Assembly: GCA_024638655.1 (NCBI GenBank)
Contig: JAHEJW010000014.1
Location: forward strand, 4,991-68,990
Reading direction: 5' to 3'
From: a bacterium
GTDB lineage: Bacteria; Actinomycetota; Acidimicrobiia; Spongiisociales; ZC4RG35
DNA length: 64,000 nt
The position numbers and the translations under genes are program-made. The notes below the pieces were generated by a model, which did not search any database, was not told the DNA's origin, and saw only the letters and a list, made by a program, of their open reading frames with translations. Below are positions 45,707 to 54,534 of this stretch, one piece after another (the stretch's first letter is position 1; each line of letters begins with the position of its first letter).

Positions 45707-46498
45707 TCAGCTTCCCCCTCGGCGGAGAGTCGTCCCCTCCTTCCACGATGTGGCCACCCGGTGGTAGTAGCCGCCAATCACCTCCTGGGGCTCGAGCAGG
45801 AAGAGCTCATCGGCCGGGGTCCGGGCGACTTCGATTTCAGCATCGGCCGCCCACACATCGGCAATCTCCGAGTCGAACCCGCGCATCGTCACCAGCTCGT
45901 CGACGGAAGCCGAGCCATCCGACTCGATGGCCGGCCAGTAGCGGTTGTGGAGCATCGGATGGGAGTTGACGAAGCCCGGTGCGCGTGCCGGGGAGGCGAG
46001 CTTCCATGTCGCCTTTGCGACGAGACGCCCACTGGCCGACAACGTGGCGCCAAACCTGCCTCCCGGTTCGAGCCTCGGGCCGGCGCGGCCCAAGGTGATC
46101 GGTCGCGTCATCCAGATGTCACCGAGTTTCTTCGGGTAGCCCTGGTGGTAGCCGCGTACCAGGGCGAAGTCCTTGTCGACCCAGATGAATGGGCACCGGC
46201 TCCATGTCTTCCCATCCCATCTGCAACGGATCACGGCGAAGCACTCTTTGTACTGGCTGCGCACCGGGTCGAGAGTCTCACTCAGATCGTCGCCGGCGGA
46301 CTGCCAGTCCGCCCAGATGAGGGCCACGGCACCGGGGTCCTCGTCCGCAAGATCAACCCCGGGCGGAAGGAGCTCGGCCACCCGCGCCGGGTCGGTTCGG
46401 TACTCGACGGTCAGCATCTCCCCGGAGTAGTGCCACGGCGGAGGGGGGATCAAGGACGAGCGGCCGCTCGGGGTCTTGGGGAAGAGGAAGCCCTGCAT
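45707..46498 (-). CDS. Acetoacetate decarboxylase-fold protein
   Basis: 263 residues. GYHQGYPKKLGDIWMTR contains the twin lysines at the Schiff-base site of acetoacetate decarboxylase; VDLADEDPGAVALIWADWQ and ECFAVIRC are also typical. Family members range from true decarboxylases to aldolase- or cyclase-like enzymes, so the reaction is open. ATG 46498 overlaps the stop of the upstream glutamine-synthetase-like gene (TGATG), implying coupled translation. Confidence 0.85.
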   Translation of the reverse strand: MQGFLFPKTPSGRSSLIPPPPWHYSGEMLTVEYRTDPARVAELLPPGVDLADEDPGAVALIWADWQSAGDDLSETLDPVRSQYKECFAVIRCRWDGKTWSRCPFIWVDKDFALVRGYHQGYPKKLGDIWMTRPITLGRAGPRLEPGGRFGATLSASGRLVAKATWKLASPARAPGFVNSHPMLHNRYWPAIESDGSASVDELVTMRGFDSEIADVWAADAEIEVARTPADELFLLEPQEVIGGYYHRVATSWKEGTTLRRGGS

Positions 46499-47784
46499 CA
46501 AAGGAACGGTAGGTATTCGGACATCTCCCAATCGGTGGTCCATTTGTGGTAGCGGTCCCACTCGGCCCTCTTCACCGTCACGAACCCGTCGATGAATCCG
46601 GCGCCGAACGCCTCCACGAAGTCGCTATCTGCCTCCAGCGCATCGAGTGCTGCTTCCAACGAGGGCGGCGTGACGACGTCCGTCGAAGCCCGCTCGATGC
46701 AGTCGAGAGTCTCCGCGGGCGGAAGCTCGTAACCCTTCTCGTATCCCAGCAACGCGGCTGTGAGAACTGCCGCCACCCCTTGATGTGGGGTGACCGAGCC
46801 GTCGCCTACGCGATGCTCGAGACGGGTGCCCCGGCCGCGAGCCGGCGGTACCCGAACCGTCACCCCTCGATGGTCGTAACCCCAGTTGGCCCAGTAGCCG
46901 CAGAGAGAGCCTGGCTGGAGCCGTTTGTAGGCATTCACCGTCGGGGCAATGACCGCGGTCATCCCGACGTGATGATGGAGCATCCCGGCGATCGCCGATC
47001 GGCAGAACTCGCTGAGACCGTCATCGGCTTCGGCGTCCTCCAATGCGTTCTCTCCCTCATCATCTCGAAAGGAGAGATTGACGTGAAATCCCGAGCCGCC
47101 CCGATCGTTGATCGGCTTCCCCATGAAGGTGAGCAGCAAGCCCCTCTTTGCAGCGATCTCCTTGGCCATCACCTTGAACAGGAATGCATCGTCGGCCGAC
47201 TCGAGGGCCGACTTGTAGGCCAGGGTGAGCTCGAATTGCCCGTTGTCGTACTCGCTGTTGACCGACTCGAGGGGGAGTCCAACATCATTGGCAGTGGCCA
47301 TGATCTCATCGATCGTCCCACTCGGATCCACCGCCGTGCCGGTCCCGTAGACGTAAGCACCGGGCGTCGAGATCGGAGCCCAGGAGCCGGCCCCATCGGG
47401 CTCGAATAGATACCCCTCCAGCTCGAGGCCCACCATCGGCTCCAGACCATGGGAACGCCATTTCTCGATTGCGTCTTTGAGGACGTTCCTCGGCGCGAGG
47501 GGCACAGGCCGGCCACCCCTGGTTATGTCGGGTATCACCACGGCGGTCCCCTCTTGCCATCCAGTGCGCAGGTCGGCGTCGTCATACACCGCATCACAAT
47601 CGGGGAGGCCCTTCCAGAAGAACCCCCCTTCGTGGGGAATCATCTCGCGGTCGAAGCCGAGAGTGAACAGACTGATGCAGTGGGCGGTGCCCTGATCTGC
47701 CTTGGCCGGTGTGAGGTATTTGCCCCTCGCAAGACCCAGGTGATCCGGCCAGAGCAGTCTCAAACGATCGAATTCAGGGCTCAC
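46498..47784 (-). CDS. Glutamine-synthetase-family ligase (gamma-glutamyl-amine type)
   Basis: 428 residues. Metal and substrate motifs are present: VGLELEGYLFE, NGQFELTLAY, GGSGFHVNLSF, RVPPARG and RLEHRVGDGSVTPH. It lacks the tight sequence and length of GlnA-I, and resembles PuuA/IpuC-type enzymes that join glutamate to amines. GTG 47784 has AGGAG 4 nt upstream. First gene of an operon with the ADC-fold protein and CPA1 antiporter. A PuuD-like hydrolase that would remove the glutamyl group lies at 53278. Confidence 0.85.
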   Translation of the reverse strand: MSPEFDRLRLLWPDHLGLARGKYLTPAKADQGTAHCISLFTLGFDREMIPHEGGFFWKGLPDCDAVYDDADLRTGWQEGTAVVIPDITRGGRPVPLAPRNVLKDAIEKWRSHGLEPMVGLELEGYLFEPDGAGSWAPISTPGAYVYGTGTAVDPSGTIDEIMATANDVGLPLESVNSEYDNGQFELTLAYKSALESADDAFLFKVMAKEIAAKRGLLLTFMGKPINDRGGSGFHVNLSFRDDEGENALEDAEADDGLSEFCRSAIAGMLHHHVGMTAVIAPTVNAYKRLQPGSLCGYWANWGYDHRGVTVRVPPARGRGTRLEHRVGDGSVTPHQGVAAVLTAALLGYEKGYELPPAETLDCIERASTDVVTPPSLEAALDALEADSDFVEAFGAGFIDGFVTVKRAEWDRYHKWTTDWEMSEYLPFL

Positions 47785-47863
47785 ATAACTCCTCTTTGCG
47801 GCTCGATCGTAGATCGCGGGCAAGCCACGCGGAGTGCCCCGAGGGCGATTACCTTGGAAGCCG

Positions 47864-49243
47864 ATGAGCAAGCCCTTGGAGCCGGATCGAGCCGAGCGCG
47901 AGGAACTGGCCGAAGCGATCCTCACCTACCTCAACGACTGGTTCGATTCGGCCCTGACCATGGAGGCATCGGGAATCGATCTCGATCCTGCCCAATTCGA
48001 GACCCTGGCCGGCGGGCCGGGCGAAACCGGTCGTCGCCTGGACGAAATCCTCTCCGATCTCGACCTGGCCGGGAGAGCCGGCATCTATCACCCCTCGGGC
48101 GGGCATATGTCCTACATCCCCAACGCCGGGATGTTCACTGCCGCTCTCGGAGAGTTTCTCGCCGCGGGTCTCAATCGTTACACCGGTGTGTCAGCTGCGG
48201 CTCCCGGTCTCGTAGCCATCGAGCATGGACTGATCGACTGGATGACATCTCTTTTCGCCATGGGTGGCGACGCCTCCGGCCTGCTGCTCTCGGGTGGCTC
48301 GATGGCCAATCTGACCGGGATCGTCACCGCCCGAACCGCCCGTCTCGGGGAGCGTTTCGGAAAGGGTGTGCTCTATGTCACCCGGCATACCCACCACTCG
48401 GCGGCCAAAGCGGCGCGCCTCGCCGGATTTCGACCTGGCCAGATCTCGGTTGTGGAGGTTGACGACCATCTTCGAATGGATCTCGACCGTCTCCGTCGAG
48501 CCATTGACGCGGATCGCGATGCAGGGAGAGAGCCCTTCTTGGTGATTGCCTCGGCCGGATCAACCGATACCGGCACGATCGACCCCCTCCCGCAGCTCGC
48601 CGATATCTGCGAACAACAAGGGCTCTGGATGCACGTCGACGGTGCGTACGGCGGTTTCTTCCAACTGACCGAACGGGGTCGGGAGAGACTCTCGGGAATC
48701 GGCCGTGCCGACAGCCTCGCCCTCGATCCTCACAAAGGCCTCTCGATCCCCTTCGGTGTGGGAGCGCTACTCGTCCGGGACGAACGCGCCTTGGTCGACG
48801 CCCACCAGGGCCGTGGCGCCTATCTCCGTGACGAGGACAGCTACATGGGAATACGCGACATCGCTTCGCTCGGCCCGGAGCTGACCAGGCCCTTCCGCGG
48901 TCTCTCGGTGTGGCTCCCGCTCCAACTCCATGGCATTGCGCCTTTCCGGGAAGCACTCGACTCCAGCATGGACCTCGCCATGTATGCCTACGAACGGCTC
49001 CGAGCCATAGGCGGCATCGACGCCCGTTGGGTCCCCGATCTCTCGGTCGTTGCATTCAGGTTCGACGACGATGAGCTCGGTCGCGCCGCGTGGAATGCGG
49101 TCAACGAGGACAGGACGGTCCACCTCAGTCCGACGATCATCGAAGACAGGTTTGTGCTCAGGATGGCCATCCTCAACAGGCGTTCCACAGTCGAGCACGT
49201 TGATCGCGCCATCGACATCATCGAGAAGACCCTCATCGGCTGA
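47864..49243 (+). CDS. Group II PLP decarboxylase (aromatic L-amino acid decarboxylase-like)
   Basis: 459 residues. YHPSGGHMSYIPNAGM, LLLSGGSMANLTGI, THHSAAKAARLAGF, MHVDGAYGGFF and the PLP lysine in LDPHKGLSIPFG are diagnostic of the Pyridoxal_deC family. It would turn an amino acid (aromatic, or possibly glutamate or DABA) into an amine. ATG 47864 has GGAAG 3 nt upstream, 30 nt inside the open frame. It diverges from the ligase gene by 79 bp, so amine production and glutamylation may share control. Confidence 0.86.
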   Translation: MSKPLEPDRAEREELAEAILTYLNDWFDSALTMEASGIDLDPAQFETLAGGPGETGRRLDEILSDLDLAGRAGIYHPSGGHMSYIPNAGMFTAALGEFLAAGLNRYTGVSAAAPGLVAIEHGLIDWMTSLFAMGGDASGLLLSGGSMANLTGIVTARTARLGERFGKGVLYVTRHTHHSAAKAARLAGFRPGQISVVEVDDHLRMDLDRLRRAIDADRDAGREPFLVIASAGSTDTGTIDPLPQLADICEQQGLWMHVDGAYGGFFQLTERGRERLSGIGRADSLALDPHKGLSIPFGVGALLVRDERALVDAHQGRGAYLRDEDSYMGIRDIASLGPELTRPFRGLSVWLPLQLHGIAPFREALDSSMDLAMYAYERLRAIGGIDARWVPDLSVVAFRFDDDELGRAAWNAVNEDRTVHLSPTIIEDRFVLRMAILNRRSTVEHVDRAIDIIEKTLIG

Positions 49244-49258
49244 CCCACGCCGGTCGTC

Positions 49259-50515
49259 TCAGCCGATTCGGATGGGGAGATGCTTGATCCCCGAGATGAA
49301 GTTGGATCTGAGCCGGTCAGGCGGGCCCAATTCGAATGAGGGAGCCCGGGAGAGGAACTCTTCCAGGAATACCCGCACCTCCAGGCGTGCAAGAGCTGCC
49401 CCCAGGCACACGTGACGCCCGGTGCCGAACGTCACATGGGGGTTGGGGTCGCGATGGATGTCGAAGATGAAGGGCTCATCGAAGACGTCCTCGTCGTAAT
49501 TCGCCGACGTGTACCACATCACCACCTTGTCGCCACGCCCGATGGGGACGCCCCTGATCTCGGTGTCCACCGCCGCCGTGCGTCTGAAGTGCATCGTCAC
49601 TCCCGAGGCCCGCAGGATCTCTTCGGTAGCCCCGGACGACAGAGCCTCGAGATCATGGGTGAGCATGGCCAGCTGCTCGGGATGATCGTGCAGGTATATC
49701 AAGCCATGGCTGATGGTGTGTCTGGTCGTCTCATTTCCGGCAACCATCATGAGAGTGAAGAAGTTCTTGAACTCGAGGTCGGTCAAAGGCTCACCATCGG
49801 GCTCTGCGGTGAGAAGCGTGGTGATGATGTCGTCTCTTGGATGAGCACGGCGTTCCCGGGCGAGGTCCTCGGCATAGCGGAACACCTCCAGTGCCGCCGG
49901 AGACCGGAATGGGAGCAGGCGATACTCCTCGGTGTCCACCTTGTCGATGATCACTGGGGTGTACTCCGGATCCGCGTTGGAGATCATCTGGTCTCCCCAG
50001 GCGACCATGTCACCTGCGTCGGTTTCGGGGACTCCGAGCAACCGGCACAGCATGCGAATCGGCAGCTCACGAGCTATCTCGGTCACGAAGTCGAACTCTC
50101 CGAGTGGAAGCACGCGATCGAAGACGAGTCGCACCAGTTTGCGGAACGCCTCCTCGTAGGTGAGGACCACTCTTGGGGTGAAGCCCGGCTGGACAAGTCG
50201 GCGAAGTCGGGTGTGGTCCGGCGGATCGAGCTCCATCATCGATCGTCTGGCTTCCAGCTCCTCGGAGTCCATCTCCTCGATCCGGATGCCCCTCGCTGCT
50301 GTGAATCGCTTGTAGTCGCGACTGACCTCGATCACATCGGCATGCCTCGTGATCGCCCAGAACCCGGAGCCTCCTTGCTCCTCCACCCAGGCGACCGGAT
50401 CTTCCTCGCGCATCCGCCTGAACGCGGCATGCGGGAACCCGCGCAAATAGGTGTCGTGTGAGGTGATGTCGGCCAGGGGGTCCCCGAGGTCCTTGTGAAG
50501 AGTCCGTGCGGTCAT
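49259..50515 (-). CDS. Cytochrome P450 (CYP125/steroid-type-like)
   Basis: 418 residues. I-helix VAGNETTRHTISHG, the ERR-triad region, and the haem loop FGTGRHVCLGAALARLE with the axial Cys are complete. The AGNETTR I-helix is common in actinobacterial sterol/cholesterol and terpene hydroxylases. The substrate cannot be told. ATG 50515 is used, since P450s of this group begin a few residues before this point. No ferredoxin gene is next to it. Confidence 0.9.
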   Translation of the reverse strand: MTARTLHKDLGDPLADITSHDTYLRGFPHAAFRRMREEDPVAWVEEQGGSGFWAITRHADVIEVSRDYKRFTAARGIRIEEMDSEELEARRSMMELDPPDHTRLRRLVQPGFTPRVVLTYEEAFRKLVRLVFDRVLPLGEFDFVTEIARELPIRMLCRLLGVPETDAGDMVAWGDQMISNADPEYTPVIIDKVDTEEYRLLPFRSPAALEVFRYAEDLARERRAHPRDDIITTLLTAEPDGEPLTDLEFKNFFTLMMVAGNETTRHTISHGLIYLHDHPEQLAMLTHDLEALSSGATEEILRASGVTMHFRRTAAVDTEIRGVPIGRGDKVVMWYTSANYDEDVFDEPFIFDIHRDPNPHVTFGTGRHVCLGAALARLEVRVFLEEFLSRAPSFELGPPDRLRSNFISGIKHLPIRIG

Positions 50516-50597
50516 TTCGTTGGGTGCCAAAAGATAGACGTTCTGCGAGCCGGCCCAGTGGGGAACCCAACCGTCCTCACTAGCGTTCACACGCGCA

Positions 50598-52340
50598 ATG
50601 GTCCTCCCGGAGGGAGCTCCCTCACCCGAATCCGGCCGGCCGGCCGGCTGGAAGCTGGGAGGTGTCGCCGCCGCCATCGCCTTGACCATCGGAACGGCCG
50701 TTGCCCTGTTGGATGCGACAGCGCCTGCTCCCGAAGGGGCGGTGACCACGGTCAACCCAAGCTCGACCACCGAGGCACTGCTGGCTCCCACGACCTCGAC
50801 CACCACCACGACCATCGATCTTGCCAATTTCTCCGTCGGCGCAATTGCCACCGGCGAGCGTCTCAGTTGGTACCGAGCCCCCACGTTCGTATCGGGGTGG
50901 CCTGTTGCCTTGGTCACACACGACGAGCGACTCTGGCTGTTCACCGCGACGAGCTCGCGCGGTCAGCACTGGGGTGGCACCGGCCTGACGGCCTGGGTGT
51001 CTTCCGACGGGATCGATTGGCAGCCAGGTGGCGTGATCGCAAGTCAGGAGTTCTCGATATCCGACGTGGAAGCCGCTGAGGGCCGCATGGTTGCCGTGGG
51101 AACCCGCCTATCCGACGGGGCTCCTCACGTCTGGGTCTCACACGATGGCGTGCAATGGACGGTGTCCCGACTGCCGGTCGATCCCGGAGGGACGCCGGGC
51201 TACAGCGCCTGGTTCGGTGGGGTGGCCGCAACCGGTGATCACCTCTATGTGGTCGGCTTCGTCGAGCCCGACTGGCAGACGCAGGTCATGGACAGGCTGC
51301 CGGCCGAGATCGCCGATATCGCCCTTCACGAGTACGGGCTCGGCTATACGGAAGGCCCGGATGGTGTCCAATCCATCGATGTGTACGGCCCATTGGGGCT
51401 GGTCGCCTACTCCGCGCCCGTAGGCGAGCTGGGTCTCGATCAGGAGACCATCACCAGGATGTTCGAAGGCTCAAGCGTCAACACCTCGTTCCTGTGGTCG
51501 TCGGAGGGAGGCGCCAACTGGTCGGCGATGTCATTCGATGACATGTGGGTCCACCAGCTCGTGGCGCTTCCCGACGGCCGGCTCTTCGTCGATGGTGGCG
51601 ATCATCGTGGTGCCGGTATCTGGAGCTCCCACGACGGGTCGGCGTGGGAACGAATCGCTTCGAGCCCGTCTGCCTACCTCGTCGGCACATGGGGCAACGA
51701 ACTTCTCGCCATCTCCAACGACAGCGACAACGACATGATCAGGTCCGCGGACGGAGCTGACTGGGGGTCGCTCGGCACCGGTAAGCTCCTACCCGACCGG
51801 CTGTCCTGGAGCATCGGACCGGTAGCTGCCGGTGAGGCTTACCTTGCCGCGATCGCAACCACCTGGCCAAACGTGGCCTCCAGGCGACCGGTGAGGGTGA
51901 CCGTCCAGGAAGCCGGGAGCACCCTCACCTTCGACCCCTCGAATGGGACAATCACCGCGTCCAACGGTGAGCTGACGGTGACCGTCCCTACATGGAGAGA
52001 AGACTCTCGCGCCGTCCTCAGGATGGACTTCACTGAACAGCTGGCGACCTTTGTCGATCCGGATTCGGGTGACGTCGTGGCCGCCTTCAGCTTCGACACG
52101 CTGCGGCGAGCCGAGTCGGCGGCCCTTGGACAACCCGACCCAGGTGAACATGCCCTGCTCCTCACCGAGTCGGGCTCCGACTGGAGCATCATCGACATGG
52201 CCGAGGAGATCGGATCGGATGCCCAGATCGTCCTCATGGAGCTGTTCGAAGACCAACTGGTGATGGTGACGACCAGCGCAAACCAATTGCCCCGAGGTGG
52301 GTCTGTGCGCTTCTCGGTCAGGATCGCCAACCTGCGCTGA
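50598..52340 (+). CDS. Membrane-anchored extracytoplasmic beta-propeller-like protein, function unknown
   Basis: 580 residues. One membrane segment (about residues 19-38) acts as a signal anchor, then a Thr-rich linker (TSTTTTTI near residue 70) leads to repeated WxSSDGxxW-type motifs (WVSSDGIDW, WVSHDGVQW, WSSEGGANW, WSSHDGSAW, RSADGADW), the pattern of BNR/Kelch-like propellers. Residues after about 430 form another beta domain. I recognise no catalytic site. It starts 82 bp from the divergent P450 gene. Confidence 0.75.
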   Translation: MVLPEGAPSPESGRPAGWKLGGVAAAIALTIGTAVALLDATAPAPEGAVTTVNPSSTTEALLAPTTSTTTTTIDLANFSVGAIATGERLSWYRAPTFVSGWPVALVTHDERLWLFTATSSRGQHWGGTGLTAWVSSDGIDWQPGGVIASQEFSISDVEAAEGRMVAVGTRLSDGAPHVWVSHDGVQWTVSRLPVDPGGTPGYSAWFGGVAATGDHLYVVGFVEPDWQTQVMDRLPAEIADIALHEYGLGYTEGPDGVQSIDVYGPLGLVAYSAPVGELGLDQETITRMFEGSSVNTSFLWSSEGGANWSAMSFDDMWVHQLVALPDGRLFVDGGDHRGAGIWSSHDGSAWERIASSPSAYLVGTWGNELLAISNDSDNDMIRSADGADWGSLGTGKLLPDRLSWSIGPVAAGEAYLAAIATTWPNVASRRPVRVTVQEAGSTLTFDPSNGTITASNGELTVTVPTWREDSRAVLRMDFTEQLATFVDPDSGDVVAAFSFDTLRRAESAALGQPDPGEHALLLTESGSDWSIIDMAEEIGSDAQIVLMELFEDQLVMVTTSANQLPRGGSVRFSVRIANLR

Positions 52341-52399
52341 GGAGGACTTCACAACGAGCAGATTCACGCAGGTGGATCAGCAGTTACCGTTCGAGGCCA

Positions 52400-53281
52400 A
52401 TGACGGAATTCAGGCGAATCCTGGTCGACGGCGCGGCTCTCAACACCCACGTGGATGGCGATGAGCTTGTGTCTGCCGACGGGCGCCGCTTCTCTGCCGA
52501 TGAAGCCACTCATTTGCCGCCAACCGAGCCGACGAAGATCATCGCCTGTCATCTCAACTATCGGAGCCGTGTCGAGGAGTTCATGACTCGTCTGCCAGTC
52601 GCGCCTACGTACTTCCACAAACCTACAACGGCGTTGAACGCACACGGCGGCGACGTGATCAGGCCACGTCGCTGCAAGTACCTGAACTTCGAGGGTGAGA
52701 TCGCGATCGTGATCGGTGAGAGTGCATTCGACATCGCACAGGAAGAGGCAGCGCATTACATCGCCGGCTATACGATCGCCAATGACTACGGGCTTCACGA
52801 CTTCCGGGACACCGACGCCGGCTCGATGCTTCGCGTCAAGGGATCAGACACACTCTGCCCAACAGGCCCCGGGCTGGTTACGGACTGGGACTTCCACGAG
52901 AAGCAGATACGCACTTTGGTGAATGGAGAGATCCGACAGTCCGCCTCGACATCGGAGATGGAGTGGGACATGCACTACCTGGTGGCGGACATCGCCAGGA
53001 CGATCACACTGCTCCCTGGTGACCTCATCCTGAGTGGAACACCCGCCGGTTCGCGACCTGTGCAACCCGGTGACGTTGTGACGATCGAAGTGGAGGGTCT
53101 GGGGGCCCTGACCAATAGAATCGTGGAGGGAGCAACCGGCATCCGACCCGAAGTCGGCGCTCAACCGAGCGAGTCAGAGGAGGTCATCTCCACCGCGCTC
53201 GGCGGCGACTGGGAGTTCCGCGGTGTCCGCGCCCCGCGCGGACCTGGGTCCAAGCACTACGAATCGGAGTTGAGCGAATGA
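52400..53281 (+). CDS. Fumarylacetoacetate hydrolase-family protein (HpaG-like isomerase/decarboxylase)
   Basis: 293 residues. IIACHLNYRSR, FHKPTTAL, the metal-site NFEGEIAIVIG (EGE), and ANDYGLHDFRDTDAGSMLRV with KGSDT closely resemble HpaG, which decarboxylates or isomerises the product of homoprotocatechuate cleavage. General FAH members with acylpyruvase activity look similar. ATG 52400 has GAGG 3 nt upstream. Coupled by ATGA overlap to the PuuD-like gene. Confidence 0.85.
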   Translation: MTEFRRILVDGAALNTHVDGDELVSADGRRFSADEATHLPPTEPTKIIACHLNYRSRVEEFMTRLPVAPTYFHKPTTALNAHGGDVIRPRRCKYLNFEGEIAIVIGESAFDIAQEEAAHYIAGYTIANDYGLHDFRDTDAGSMLRVKGSDTLCPTGPGLVTDWDFHEKQIRTLVNGEIRQSASTSEMEWDMHYLVADIARTITLLPGDLILSGTPAGSRPVQPGDVVTIEVEGLGALTNRIVEGATGIRPEVGAQPSESEEVISTALGGDWEFRGVRAPRGPGSKHYESELSE

Positions 53282-54003
53282 GAAGCCCACTGGTCGGGGT
53301 GACCGTCTGGCGGAGACGCCTGGATACGTTCTATGGCCCCGACACTCTGATGACTCTCTCCACCACCTACACCGACGCAATGATCGAAGCCGGGTTGACC
53401 CCGATCATGATCCCCGCCGCATTGGACGTGACGGATGCGGAACGGTTTGTCGATCTGGTCGACGGCCTTCTGCTGTCGGGAGGTGACGACGTCCATCCCC
53501 GAACATACGGCTCCGAACCGACGGTGAGCCAGGGGATCGACACCGACGTCGACCGATTCGAGATCGCCCTGATCGAAGCAGCCCGGGGGGCGGACAAACC
53601 CGTGTTGGCAATATGCAGGGGGCTGCAAATCCTGAATGTCGCTCTTGGAGGGACCCTTCACCAGGAGGTCACCTCCGAGGGTGGGGTCCACGAACTGATC
53701 ACGCACGACAGCGATCCCGAAGAGATGATGGCGCGCCGTCATGTGGTGAGATTCGAGCGTGACTCGATCATGGCCGGCCTCTACGAGTCGGACGAGGCGA
53801 AGGTGAACACCCTCCATCATCAGGGAATCGACCGTCTGGCCGAGGATCTGCTCGTGGAAGGGAGGTCGGACGATGGGTTGGTCGAGGCGGCCAGATGCCG
53901 CGGCGACTGGTGGGCACTCGGCGTCCAATGGCATCCTGAGAAGATGGACCTGGACCATCGCCAACTTCTGGCCGCTTTCCGGGATGAAATCGTCTCGAGC
54001 TGA
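53278..54003 (+). CDS. Class I glutamine amidotransferase, peptidase C26 (PuuD-like gamma-glutamyl hydrolase)
   Basis: 241 residues. DGLLLSGGDDVHP, the nucleophile in LAICRGLQILNVALGG and the His-Glu pair in GVQWHPEK make a complete triad. PuuD hydrolyses gamma-glutamyl-GABA in the glutamylated putrescine route; here the substrate may be another gamma-glutamyl compound made by the ligase at 46498. ATG 53278 overlaps the FAH gene stop. Confidence 0.88.
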   Translation: MRSPLVGVTVWRRRLDTFYGPDTLMTLSTTYTDAMIEAGLTPIMIPAALDVTDAERFVDLVDGLLLSGGDDVHPRTYGSEPTVSQGIDTDVDRFEIALIEAARGADKPVLAICRGLQILNVALGGTLHQEVTSEGGVHELITHDSDPEEMMARRHVVRFERDSIMAGLYESDEAKVNTLHHQGIDRLAEDLLVEGRSDDGLVEAARCRGDWWALGVQWHPEKMDLDHRQLLAAFRDEIVSS

Positions 54004-54006
54004 GAC

Positions 54007-54342
54007 TCAGATGGAAGCCGGGACGACCGCCGGTGCCAGGGCCTCCCTCAACTCCTCCAGCCGTTCCGGCACGACGCGGTAGAAGACCCAACGTCCTTTT
54101 CGCTCTCCGACCACGACACCTGCCTCGCGAAGGATCTTGAGGTGGTGTGAGACCGTGGGCTGAGCCAGCCCGAGGGGTTGCTCCAGGTCACAGCCACAGG
54201 CAGCCCCGTCAGGGGCGGCGGCGAGCATCGAGACGATCCTGAGCCGTACGGGGTCAGCCAGTGCAGCGAGCACCGGAGCCATTTCCGAGGCGGACTCGGT
54301 GTCGAGAACGCCATCGAAGAGCGGGGTGCAGCAGTACTCCAT
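54007..54342 (-). CDS. ArsR/SmtB-family metal(loid)-responsive repressor
   Basis: 111 residues. Winged helix with LGLAQPTVSHHLKILREAGVV as recognition part and GRWVFYRVV as wing. Cysteines at residues 4-5 (YCCTP) and in ACGCDL (about 48 and 50) are candidates for binding As(III), Sb(III) or a soft metal ion. ATG 54342 is used; TTG 54345 is possible; no ribosome site is seen. Its upstream region is filled with TATCGA/TCGATA half-sites shared with the Cys-rich microprotein gene on the other strand. Confidence 0.88.
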   Translation of the reverse strand: MEYCCTPLFDGVLDTESASEMAPVLAALADPVRLRIVSMLAAAPDGAACGCDLEQPLGLAQPTVSHHLKILREAGVVVGERKGRWVFYRVVPERLEELREALAPAVVPASI

Positions 54343-54348
54343 CAATCA

Positions 54349-54377
54349 TTGACAATAGTCGATATATCGAGGATGAT
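54349..54377 (+). promoter_or_regulatory. Candidate promoter of the Cys-rich microprotein gene
   Basis: TTGACA (54349-54354) and GATGAT (54372-54377) are 17 bp apart. The spacer contains the 12-bp palindrome at 54359-54370, so a bound ArsR dimer would cover the promoter. The -35 is perfect, the -10 only fair. Confidence 0.55.
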
Positions 54378-54400
54378 CCATATATCGAAGATCGTCGATA
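54359..54400. promoter_or_regulatory. Two-part ArsR operator
   Basis: TCGATATATCGA (54359-54370) is a perfect 12-bp palindrome. A second site, TATCGA (54383-54388) and TCGATA (54395-54400), is an inverted pair with a 6-bp centre. Four copies of one half-site within 42 bp between an arsR gene and the microprotein gene argue for a divergent control region. Confidence 0.7.
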
Positions 54401-54416
54401 CGAAAGGAGAACGCGC

Positions 54417-54479
54417 GTGCGCATTCATCGCCAAGGCTCGGGATGTTGCGACGGCGGTAGTGGCTGCTGCTGCTGCTGA
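54417..54479 (+). CDS. 20-residue cysteine-rich microprotein beside arsR
   Basis: GTG 54417 is preceded by AAAGGAG with 7 nt spacing, one of the best ribosome sites in the window. The product ends GCCDGGSGCCCC: six cysteines in twenty residues, no hydrophobic segment. It follows ArsR half-sites and a TTGACA promoter and ends 12 nt before a strong hairpin. A chelator, metallophore precursor, metal chaperone or a regulatory leader peptide are all possible. I do not recognise a family. Two other frames are open across this stretch but lack such a start. Too short for ordinary gene calling. Confidence 0.65.
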   Translation: MRIHRQGSGCCDGGSGCCCC

Positions 54480-54491
54480 GATCTGACTGTT

Positions 54492-54534
54492 AGTCGGCGG
54501 AGGCATGTTCATGAGAGCAGCGCCTCCGCCGACT
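54492..54534 (+). terminator. Perfect 13-bp hairpin after the microprotein gene
   Basis: AGTCGGCGGAGGC pairs perfectly with GCCTCCGCCGACT across a 17-nt loop. It lies 12 nt after the microprotein stop and covers the 3' end of the convergent nuclease gene. A long T run is missing, so termination may be partial or the hairpin may stabilise both 3' ends. Confidence 0.6.

Noticed and set aside
45026..46552. A rightward 508-codon frame over the CPA1 and ADC-fold genes
   Set aside because: It crosses the junction of two genes with clear family motifs on the other strand.
54178..54486. A different rightward frame (102 codons) over the Cys-rich microprotein
   Set aside because: It starts inside antisense arsR, has no ribosome site and ends in low-complexity Ala; the GTG at 54417 with AAAGGAG fits the other frame.
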